DNA from: Eubacterium sp.
GTDB taxonomy: Bacteria; Bacillota; Clostridia; Lachnospirales; Lachnospiraceae
Reading direction: 5' to 3'
NCBI GenBank assembly: GCA_024697885.1
Contig: JAILSA010000066.1
Coordinates: 1-5,353, forward strand
DNA length: 5,353 nt
Shown: positions 1 to 5,290 of the stretch, piece by piece
Position numbering within the stretch: position 1 is the stretch's first letter
How the letters are laid out: each line of letters begins with the position of its first letter
Made by a program: the position numbers and the translations under genes
Notes under the pieces: model-generated
Databases searched by the model: none
Told to the model about the DNA's origin: nothing
What the model saw: only the letters and a program-made list of their open reading frames with translations

Positions 1-292
1 CCTCTGCTATCGGCTGCAAAATATTGTATTTTATTTTTTTGCGTCTTGCTTCCCCTAGATGCTCCGTAAATGTAATATCAATATCCTCAGAAAATCGATC
101 AATCACACGAAATGCTTTGGAAAGTGATGTACCACCTTTGAAAACAACTGGATATTCGATTGTAGCAAGTTTCTTTAAAATCATTGTTACATAGTAATCT
201 TTCTCGACAATATCCTCACTCACCTCTAGTTTCTGAGAAGTAAGCAAAATCACATCGTAAAATAGTTCTCTATTTTCTTTATGCAAGTACAT
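1..292 (-). CDS. AbiEii/AbiGii-type nucleotidyltransferase toxin, N-terminal part (cut by window edge)
   Basis: This is the toxin half of an AbiE (type IV) toxin-antitoxin pair. AbiEii proteins are cytosolic nucleotidyltransferases of the DNA polymerase beta fold; the family is known for NTP-dependent growth arrest, and related members (MenT) modify tRNA. Only the first 97 codons lie in the window and the reading frame is still open at base 1. Visible are an EKDYY motif at residues 30-34, GGTSL at 53-57 and FSEDID at 67-72; the last two match the family's nucleotide-binding G-G-[ST] and catalytic D-x-D signature. The start at 292 was chosen because a GGAG (300-303) lies 7 bases upstream. An in-frame ATG at 310 has no such site. 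The gene begins inside the end of the upstream antitoxin gene (14-base overlap), so the two are probably translationally coupled. The family call is firm; the exact target is unknown. Confidence 0.9.
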   Translation of the reverse strand, partial: MYLHKENRELFYDVILLTSQKLEVSEDIVEKDYYVTMILKKLATIEYPVVFKGGTSLSKAFRVIDRFSEDIDITFTEHLGEARRKKIKYNILQPIAE

Positions 293-902
293 GATCCAAC
301 TCCAATTCATAATAATACTTAAATGTTGCTACTGGATAATTTCTGATGTAACAGTCCACATCACTTCTTTTTATTCCATGAACAGAAATGTATTCAGCAA
401 ATTTATCCTTGGCTTCCGCATAGGAATAATCAAGGTATGCGTCAAGATTTTTTAGTAATTCCAACATCTGCAACACATATACATTTTCTTTCGTAATCGG
501 TACAACTGGTTTTCTAACATAAAATCTTCTATTACCGATCTTCACTTCACGGTCCGAAGAATTCGTATTATTACTTACAATTTCGACCACTCTTGGAACC
601 TGCGTTGTAATTCCAATCTGGTTTGCAAATGAATTCCCACCATAGAAACCATCAATATTGTCACCTTTAGAAATAAAGCGGTAGCGAGCAACCATATCTG
701 CATTTGGTCCTACAACCGAATGTAATAATGTCATCTTCGGAAGATAATATACACCTGTATCATATTTCATAAGCAAGCCTTTATCGCACAGCTTTTTTAA
801 CTGCTGATTCAGAGCTGATTTGCTAATATCCTGTCTTTCCAAATCCGAAAAGAAAATAGGCTCTGCTTCTTTATATTGTTGTTTTATATATTCATATAGC
901 AT
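279..902 (-). CDS. DUF6088 / AbiEi-like antitoxin and probable autorepressor
   Basis: A 207-residue protein that I recognise as DUF6088, the AbiEi-like antitoxin found in front of AbiEii toxins in Bacillota. Residues 1-55 read as a winged helix-turn-helix: helices around 16-43 (containing SKSALNQQLKKL) followed by a wing ending in GVYYLP. The middle carries GGNSFANQIGITTQVP (88-103), close to the conserved G-x-S-A-x-x-x-G-L-T-T-Q-x-P stretch of AbiEi proteins. The C-terminal part (about 125-207) is the domain that in the family neutralises the toxin. No signal peptide or membrane segment is seen. In AbiE systems antitoxin and toxin need not form a stable complex, and the antitoxin represses its own promoter. 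The start is supported by AGAGG (910-914), 7 bases upstream. The gene is visibly AT-rich compared with the genes to its right, which suggests horizontal acquisition. Confidence 0.88.
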   Translation of the reverse strand: MLYEYIKQQYKEAEPIFFSDLERQDISKSALNQQLKKLCDKGLLMKYDTGVYYLPKMTLLHSVVGPNADMVARYRFISKGDNIDGFYGGNSFANQIGITTQVPRVVEIVSNNTNSSDREVKIGNRRFYVRKPVVPITKENVYVLQMLELLKNLDAYLDYSYAEAKDKFAEYISVHGIKRSDVDCYIRNYPVATFKYYYELELDHVLA

Positions 903-909
903 AGCTACA

Positions 910-914
910 CCTCT
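910..914 (-). promoter_or_regulatory. Ribosome binding site of the antitoxin gene
   Basis: AGAGG on the minus strand, 7 bases before the ATG at 902. It fixes the start of the DUF6088 gene. Confidence 0.75.
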
Positions 915-956
915 TTCTTAACATTTTAGACCCCATTCATCTATTTCGTTAAGTAT

Positions 957-985
957 ATTATAATCTACACAAAAATATGTGTCAA
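957..985 (-). promoter_or_regulatory. Consensus sigma-A/sigma-70 promoter of the AbiE operon
   Basis: On the minus strand, a perfect TTGACA (980-985) is separated by exactly 17 bases from a perfect TATAAT (957-962), so both hexamers match consensus. The predicted transcript start is near 950, giving a leader of about 48 bases before the antitoxin ATG. Such a strong promoter fits a toxin-antitoxin operon held down by autorepression. Confidence 0.88.
967..982. repeat. Short inverted repeat in the AbiE promoter spacer (possible operator)
   Basis: ACACA (967-971) and TGTGT (978-982) form 5-base arms around a 6-base centre, lying between the -10 and -35 boxes and touching the -35. A second weak pair, CTTAAC (917-922) and GTTAAG (948-953), flanks the predicted transcript start. 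AbiEi antitoxins are known to bind inverted repeats in their own promoters, so either could be the operator. The arms are short and could be chance in AT-rich DNA. Confidence 0.3.
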
Positions 986-1038
986 ATATATTCTTCCACC
1001 TATAATAATAAAAATGTGGCACCCTTTCTTTTCAGTTC

Positions 1039-1082
1039 AAAAGGCATCTGCTATTTTGGGATTTTTTCTCCCAGCAGATGCC
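1039..1082 (-). terminator. Intrinsic terminator after the GGDEF-EAL-LamG gene
   Basis: Perfect 10-base arms GGCATCTGCT (1043-1052) and AGCAGATGCC (1073-1082) enclose an inner GGGA/TCCC stem (1058-1061 with 1069-1072), with an asymmetric ATTTT bulge. Read on the minus strand the stem is followed by TTTT (1042-1039); read on the plus strand it has no T-run. It therefore serves the leftward gene ending at 1156. The T-run is short, so some read-through towards the AbiE operon is possible. Confidence 0.75.
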
Positions 1083-1155
1083 ACAGATTACTCATATAAA
1101 ACTATTAACATGAGCATTTGTAAATATTCACAATTATTTCTTGTAACCTTCCCAA

Positions 1156-3090
1156 TCAAAATCCGTCCCCGTGATTCTCGGTAAATCCTTCCCTTGTCAC
1201 ATAGGAATCATAGAGCTCCTTGATAAAGAGATCGTCCTTAACTTCGTTGTAGAACTTGAGTTCACAGATCTCTCCAATAAAGGAATCCTGATACCAGTCA
1301 CCGCCGATAAGGATTTCCTGTGGAGTGTGGTTACTTGGAACTCCAGAAATCCGGTTGGCAGGTCCTCCGTTGATGTAGAGAATGGAGGTCTCGTTGGCGG
1401 AATTGTAGGTAATGGTCATCATGGTCCAGCGGTCCTCATGGGCCTGCAGGGCCGGGGTGTCATACCAGTTCATAGGTTCCCTGTCCACGTGGACGCGGAA
1501 GGCTGAGTTGCCCTCCCAGGCCAGGGGCAGGATGGTGGAAAATCCCGTCTTGTAGCGGATGTAAACCGCCGACTCAAAGAGGTGCATAGGCCCCGGCTTA
1601 AACCAGAGGGACACGGTATAACTCATATTTTCCATAATGTTAGGAGCCAGGGCCAATACATTGTGGTGGACCTTGCCTCCTGGAAAATGCAGAGCCTTGG
1701 AATCCTTGTAGATTCCCTCCACAAAGGTGGCAGGACCATCTCCCACATATCTACCCTCTTCTGTTCCGTCCTCGGACTTGAGGTCGCCGTTTAGGCGGAA
1801 GCTGTACTCCTTATTCTCATATATTCCGTACTTGCCGGAATAAATCTCAAACTCATCCACAGTAACAGGCTTACAGAACAAACTTCCCTGTACCAGCCTG
1901 ACGCCGGAATCCATAATAAATTCCACCTGGTCCTGAGAGGTAACTCCTACGATAATGGTCCTCATTTTCAGGGCCAGACACATGGCGATACTGTATTTCA
2001 AAATCTTCTTGCTCTTCTCGTCATCAAAGGACTCCATGACAAAACGCCTGTCAAACTTAATGGTGTCCACCGGAATATTTTTCAAAACTGCCAGGGCATC
2101 AAATCCGGATTTGAAGTTGTCCACTGTGACGGCGAAGCCATGTTTCTTCAGCTCCAAAACCGTCTTGTTAAAGTTCTCGCTGTCCTTGACCAAAACCTTC
2201 TCATTGAACTCAAAATCCAGCTCCTCGTGAGGGATGTCATAGGTGTCAGCAATCTGCAAAATCCGGGGAATAAAATCATCCTCATACATGTGGAGGCGAG
2301 ACACATTGATGGACACCGGAATGTGAGCATACTTTTGTCCCCTCCAAGAAGCCTTGGCCTTACAGAGTTTCTCAAACATGTAAAAATCCAGTTTGGAGAC
2401 AAAGCCATCCTTCTCAAAAATTGGCATGTAGACCTCAGGATATCTCATTTCACTTCCCAGATTCCAGCGGGACAGGGCCTCTGCTCCACTGGTCTGCATG
2501 GTAAAAATATTCATCTTAGGCTGGAGATAGAGTTCGAACTGGTCCTTCTTAATGGCGTCCTCCATCTCCATCTCTATAATCTTTTGAATCTGCAAGCTCT
2601 CATCCGCCGGGTCATAGACCACATAGCGGTTCTTGCCTGCCCTCTTGGCCTGATACATGGCCGTATCGCACTTGTAGAGGATGTCATCAAGCTTCTCATT
2701 CTTGGACTCGTACATAACGATTCCAATACTAAAGGAAACACGGCTCAAAATGTCCTGACGAAAATCCATCTGGGTCATTTTTTCCATGAGGTTGGTGGCC
2801 TCCTCCTTGACCTGGTCCTCTGTAAGGCTTCCAGGCAAAAGCGCCACAAACTCGTCTCCTCCCATGCGGCAGACAAAGCCGTCAATCTCCTTCTCCATCA
2901 TCCTGGCCACGGCGATCAAAAGCTCGTCTCCCATACTATGTCCATAAATATCATTGACCGTCTTAAAATTGTCCAGATCAAGAAACATAGCGTGTAGGTT
3001 CTGATCCCTTTTTGGATCCTCGTAATAAGCGTACAAGCTCTGGCGATTGGCCAGTCCTGTCAAATAATCAATCTCCACGTTATTAGCCAT
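1156..3090 (-). CDS. Cytosolic GGDEF - degenerate EAL - LamG protein (diguanylate cyclase)
   Basis: A 644-residue c-di-GMP signalling protein with no N-terminal sensor. The GGDEF domain (about 7-160) begins at once with DYLTGLANR and has DLDNFK (38-43), ND (46-47) and an intact GGDEF (77-81), so GTP-to-c-di-GMP synthesis is likely. The inhibitory RxxD site is absent: the aligned positions read E-I-D-G. The EAL domain (about 168-415) keeps Q190-P191, EALSR (204-208), N262, E297, K345 and Q401. However, the canonical DD is D324-N325, and both glutamates of the EGVE motif are replaced (V381, T384), so phosphodiesterase activity is probably lost. Residues about 425-625 form a LamG/concanavalin-like jellyroll (YTVSLWFKPG at 491-500, LYINGG at 571-576, FIGEICELKFYNE at 604-616). 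No signal peptide or membrane helix is seen, so all domains should be cytosolic and the jellyroll may be the sensor. The start at 3090 is set by GGGGGAGG 6 bases upstream and by the promoter; upstream in-frame ATGs lie in the promoter region. Confidence 0.9.
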   Translation of the reverse strand: MANNVEIDYLTGLANRQSLYAYYEDPKRDQNLHAMFLDLDNFKTVNDIYGHSMGDELLIAVARMMEKEIDGFVCRMGGDEFVALLPGSLTEDQVKEEATNLMEKMTQMDFRQDILSRVSFSIGIVMYESKNEKLDDILYKCDTAMYQAKRAGKNRYVVYDPADESLQIQKIIEMEMEDAIKKDQFELYLQPKMNIFTMQTSGAEALSRWNLGSEMRYPEVYMPIFEKDGFVSKLDFYMFEKLCKAKASWRGQKYAHIPVSINVSRLHMYEDDFIPRILQIADTYDIPHEELDFEFNEKVLVKDSENFNKTVLELKKHGFAVTVDNFKSGFDALAVLKNIPVDTIKFDRRFVMESFDDEKSKKILKYSIAMCLALKMRTIIVGVTSQDQVEFIMDSGVRLVQGSLFCKPVTVDEFEIYSGKYGIYENKEYSFRLNGDLKSEDGTEEGRYVGDGPATFVEGIYKDSKALHFPGGKVHHNVLALAPNIMENMSYTVSLWFKPGPMHLFESAVYIRYKTGFSTILPLAWEGNSAFRVHVDREPMNWYDTPALQAHEDRWTMMTITYNSANETSILYINGGPANRISGVPSNHTPQEILIGGDWYQDSFIGEICELKFYNEVKDDLFIKELYDSYVTREGFTENHGDGF

Positions 3091-3096
3091 AAATTT

Positions 3097-3104
3097 CCTC
3101 CCCC
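3097..3104 (-). promoter_or_regulatory. Ribosome binding site of the GGDEF gene
   Basis: GGGGGAGG on the minus strand, 6 bases before the ATG at 3090. It decides in favour of the MANNVEI start over in-frame ATGs at 3123, 3132 and 3168, which lie at or upstream of the predicted transcript start region or lack a comparable site. Confidence 0.8.
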
Positions 3105-3139
3105 ATTGAAAAAATATGTACATGTCTCTCATTTCCCCT

Positions 3140-3168
3140 ATTATAACAAAGAATGGGAATGTTGACAA
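3140..3168 (-). promoter_or_regulatory. Promoter of the GGDEF-EAL-LamG gene
   Basis: On the minus strand, TTGTCA (3163-3168, five of six consensus bases) is followed after 17 bases by a perfect TATAAT (3140-3145). The predicted start is near 3133, giving a leader of roughly 43 bases that contains the ribosome binding site. Its -35 shares five bases with the -35 of the opposing proS promoter. Confidence 0.8.
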
Positions 3169-3190
3169 ATCCCCCTCTAAATGCTACATT
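3162..3190 (+). promoter_or_regulatory. Promoter P1 of proS
   Basis: A perfect TTGACA (3162-3167) is followed after 17 bases by TACATT (3185-3190, four of six consensus bases). The predicted start is near 3197, inside the adjacent palindrome, leaving a leader of about 65 bases. The left arm of the palindrome overlaps the -10 box. A weaker second candidate, TTGAAA (3209-3214) with TATAAA (3233-3238) at 18-base spacing, lies within the palindrome. Confidence 0.6.
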
Positions 3191-3241
3191 TATAGGTGCG
3201 TCTAATGCTTGAAAAATAGGCATTTTCGCAACTATAAATGT
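3186..3241. repeat. Long imperfect palindrome / hairpin upstream of proS
   Basis: The outer arms ACATTTATAG (3186-3195) and CTATAAATGT (3232-3241) are perfect over 10 bases. Inside, TGCG (3197-3200) pairs with CGCA (3227-3230), and AATGCTT (3204-3210) pairs with AGGCATT (3218-3224) through one G-T pair, leaving a GAAAAAT loop. The total is 21 pairs, interrupted by one mismatch and one small internal loop. No T-run follows on either strand, so it is not an ordinary terminator. It ends 10 bases before the proS GGAGG. It may be an operator, a leader RNA fold, or both. No T-box, riboswitch or other named RNA family was recognised in it. Confidence 0.75.
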
Positions 3242-3251
3242 GATTTTGAAT

Positions 3252-3256
3252 GGAGG
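3252..3256 (+). promoter_or_regulatory. Ribosome binding site of proS
   Basis: GGAGG with a 6-base spacer to the ATG at 3263. It selects the MKLDKLVGERF start, which matches the usual N-terminus of the family; the 18 in-frame codons upstream fall inside the palindrome and leader. Confidence 0.85.
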
Positions 3257-3262
3257 TCTATT

Positions 3263-4999
3263 ATGAAACTCGATAAACTTGTTGGCGAGCGTTTTAAAGA
3301 GAAGCCAAGTGATTGCGTCATTGACAGTCATGCACTTATGATGCGAGGCGGATACATGAAGGATGTGGCAAAGGGTATTTACTCCCAGTTCATGCCCCTC
3401 AAGCGTACCTGCCAGAAGATCGAGGGCATCATCCGCCAGGAAATGAATGCCATCGACGGACAGGAGGTTCTCTTCCCCGTAGCCCTGCCTGCCTCCCTCT
3501 GGGATGAGTCCGGCCGCTACGAATCTGTAGGAAGTGAGCTCCTTCGCTTCACCGACCGCAACGGTTCTAAGATGGTGCTCGGCATGACTCACGAGGAGGC
3601 AGCCGTACACCTGGTACGCGACTACGCCAAGAGTTACAATAATTACCCATTTATGATATATCAGATTCAGACCAAGTTCCGCGATGAGGCAAGACCTCGC
3701 GCCGGCCTAATCCGCGTCCGCGAGTTCACCATGAAGGATGCCTACTCCTTCCACACCTCCCAGGAGGATTTGGAAAAATACTACGACATATGCTACGACG
3801 CCTACAACCGCATCTTTGCCCGTGCCGGCATTCCTGAGGTAGTAACCGTAGCCTCCGACTCCGGTATGATGGGTGGAAGCTTAGCTCACGAGTACATGCT
3901 TCTGACCCCTATCGGCGAGGACTCCATCGCCATCTGCCAGGACGAGTCCTGTGACTTCCGTGCCAACATGGAGGCCGCCGCTTCTATTATTGAAAATACC
4001 AAGGACGCTGAGGACCAGCCTCTCACCAAGGTAAGCACACCTAATGTCCACACCATGGAGGATGTATGCGACTTCCTCAAGGTCTCCCTGGAAAAATCCT
4101 GCAAGGCCGTTGTTTACCAGAAGAACATGACTGACGACTACGTAGTCATCTTCCTCCGCGGCGACTTAGATGTAAACGAGACCAAGCTCACAAACTTCCT
4201 TGGCGAGGATGTTCACCCAGCTGTAATCACTGAGGAGTCCGGCCTAAAGGCAGGCTTTATCGGCCCTGTAGACCTAACTGTAAGCGGCAATGCCACTATT
4301 ATCTATGACAAGTCTTTAGAGGGCAGCAACAACCTGATTTGCGGCGCCAACGAGATGGATTTCCACTGCACTGGCCTCTGTGTAGAGAGAGACCTGCCTA
4401 ATGCAGAGTATATTGATGTAGCCAAGATCATCGAGGGTGGCATCTGCCCATGCTGTGGCAAGAAGACTATCACCATCTCCCGCGGTATCGAGGTAGGTAA
4501 CATCTTCCAGTTAGGAACCAAGTACACCAAGTCCATGAACATGCAGTACCTTGACGCTGACGGCAACGCCCAGTATCCAATCATGGGTTGCTACGGCATC
4601 GGCGTAGGTCGTCTGGCAGCATCTGTCTGCGAGGCACACCACGACGAGTACGGCCCAATCTGGCCAATCAGTATTGCCCCATGGCAGGTTCACCTCTGCT
4701 GCCTGCGCGCTGACGACCAAGAGGCGAAGGCATGCGCTGACAAGCTCTACGAGGACCTGAAGAAAAAGGGCATCGAGGTAATCTACGACGACCGCCAGGT
4801 TCGCCCAGGTGTAATGTTCTCCGACGCAGACCTTCTAGGAGTTCCAATCCGCCTGATTGTCAGCCCAAGAAACATGAAAGAGTCTGTAGTTGAGTTAAAG
4901 ACTCGTGACAAGTCCGTAGAGGAAAAAGTTCCTGTAGATCAGGTAATGGAAAAGGTAGATCAGTTGATGAAGGATATGTTCGATAAACTGAATGCTTAA
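3263..4999 (+). CDS. proS: Prolyl-tRNA synthetase, bacterial type with editing domain
   Basis: This cytosolic class II aminoacyl-tRNA synthetase charges tRNA-Pro with proline using ATP; it normally works as a homodimer. At 578 residues it has the usual length of the bacterial-type enzyme. Class II motif 2 lies at about 139-162 (FRDEARPR at 139-146, REFTMKDAYSF at 153-163) and motif 3 at about 443-453 (CYGIGVGRLAA). The T-x-E proline-binding loop is T109-H110-E111. Between motifs 2 and 3 (about 225-405) is the insertion domain of the YbaK type, which in the family hydrolyses mischarged Ala-tRNA-Pro; K278 and K281 lie where the E. coli editing lysine (K279) is expected. A CPCC motif is at 395-398. 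The C-terminal anticodon-binding domain spans about 470-575 (IAPWQVHL, DDRQVRPGVMFSDADL). The gene stands alone, divergent from the GGDEF gene, and is closed by its own terminator. No T-box is visible in its leader. Confidence 0.97.
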   Translation: MKLDKLVGERFKEKPSDCVIDSHALMMRGGYMKDVAKGIYSQFMPLKRTCQKIEGIIRQEMNAIDGQEVLFPVALPASLWDESGRYESVGSELLRFTDRNGSKMVLGMTHEEAAVHLVRDYAKSYNNYPFMIYQIQTKFRDEARPRAGLIRVREFTMKDAYSFHTSQEDLEKYYDICYDAYNRIFARAGIPEVVTVASDSGMMGGSLAHEYMLLTPIGEDSIAICQDESCDFRANMEAAASIIENTKDAEDQPLTKVSTPNVHTMEDVCDFLKVSLEKSCKAVVYQKNMTDDYVVIFLRGDLDVNETKLTNFLGEDVHPAVITEESGLKAGFIGPVDLTVSGNATIIYDKSLEGSNNLICGANEMDFHCTGLCVERDLPNAEYIDVAKIIEGGICPCCGKKTITISRGIEVGNIFQLGTKYTKSMNMQYLDADGNAQYPIMGCYGIGVGRLAASVCEAHHDEYGPIWPISIAPWQVHLCCLRADDQEAKACADKLYEDLKKKGIEVIYDDRQVRPGVMFSDADLLGVPIRLIVSPRNMKESVVELKTRDKSVEEKVPVDQVMEKVDQLMKDMFDKLNA

Positions 5000-5025
5000 G
5001 ATATAGAATAGTTGAGATGAGTTTC

Positions 5026-5054
5026 AAGCCCCAGCCTATCGGCTGGGGTTTTTT
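5026..5054 (+). terminator. Intrinsic terminator of proS
   Basis: CCCCAGCC (5029-5036) and GGCTGGGG (5041-5048) form a perfect 8-base GC-rich stem with a TATC loop, followed by six T (5049-5054). It lies 30 bases after the proS stop and should end that transcript efficiently, so the repeat array beyond it is probably not part of the proS message. Confidence 0.93.
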
Positions 5055-5103
5055 GGGGTTGGGGCTGGCTTGGTGGCTTTGGCGCTTGGCCGGGGGGCTC
5101 TAG
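5045..5103 (+). other. G/T-rich linker with several G-runs
   Basis: Runs of four G at 5045-5048, 5055-5058 and 5061-5064 are followed by many GG pairs and a run of six G at 5092-5097. The plus strand could form a G-quadruplex; the first run also belongs to the terminator stem. No open frame or known element is recognised. A 9-base stretch TGGCTTGGT (5066-5074) recurs inverted at 5313-5321, on the far side of the repeat array. Confidence 0.45.
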
Positions 5104-5290
5104 CTGGCTATGATTTCAGCAAAAATTCCGGATATCTTAGCCAGAAATCCCTCAAAAAGGCCTTAAACTTGCTTTTCTGGCTATGATTTCTGCAAAATCC
5201 CCGGATATCTTAGCCAGTCCGGCCTCAAAAAGGCCTTAAACTTGCTTTTTTGGCTATGATTTCTGCAAAATTCTCGGATATCTTAGCCAG
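5104..5290. repeat. Tandem repeat, 73-base period, with a 41-base palindromic core (three cores)
   Basis: Three cores lie at 5104-5144, 5177-5217 and 5250-5290, exactly 73 bases apart, separated by two 32-base linkers (5145-5176, 5218-5249) whose last 27 bases are identical. Each core runs from [CT]TGGCTATGATTTC to GATATCTTAGCCAG and folds on itself: 7 pairs, a T-T mismatch, 3 pairs, a T-T mismatch, then 2 pairs around a loop. Differences among the copies fall in the loop, apart from a C-to-T change at the first base of copy 3 that keeps a G-T pair. The linkers are near-identical, so this is not CRISPR. The period is not a multiple of three and no gene is seen. From 5291 to the window end (5353) nothing is recognised. 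Confidence 0.9.

Noticed and set aside
1171..1506. Plus-strand open frames opposite the LamG part (also 1582-1794 and 1955-2230)
   Set aside because: They are antisense to a clear coding region with conserved motifs, and their translations resemble no protein family I know.
2140..2997. 285-codon open frame on the plus strand
   Set aside because: It lies wholly opposite the GGDEF-EAL coding region, shows no recognisable domain, and reads as the antisense shadow of a strongly conserved gene.
3091..3168. N-terminal extension of the GGDEF protein starting at 3168
   Set aside because: This stretch contains the promoter -10 and the ribosome binding site; the domain begins right after the ATG at 3090.
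3191..3262. T-box leader upstream of proS
   Set aside because: Synthetase genes in this group often have one, but the conserved T-box sequence and an antiterminator/terminator pair are absent and the leader is too short.
3083..3610. Minus-strand open frame spanning the GGDEF start, divergent promoters and proS start
   Set aside because: It covers promoters and the opposite strand of conserved proS codons, and it has no ribosome binding site or family resemblance.
5104..5290. CRISPR array
   Set aside because: The units between the repeats are near-identical to each other, there are only three copies, and no cas gene is near.
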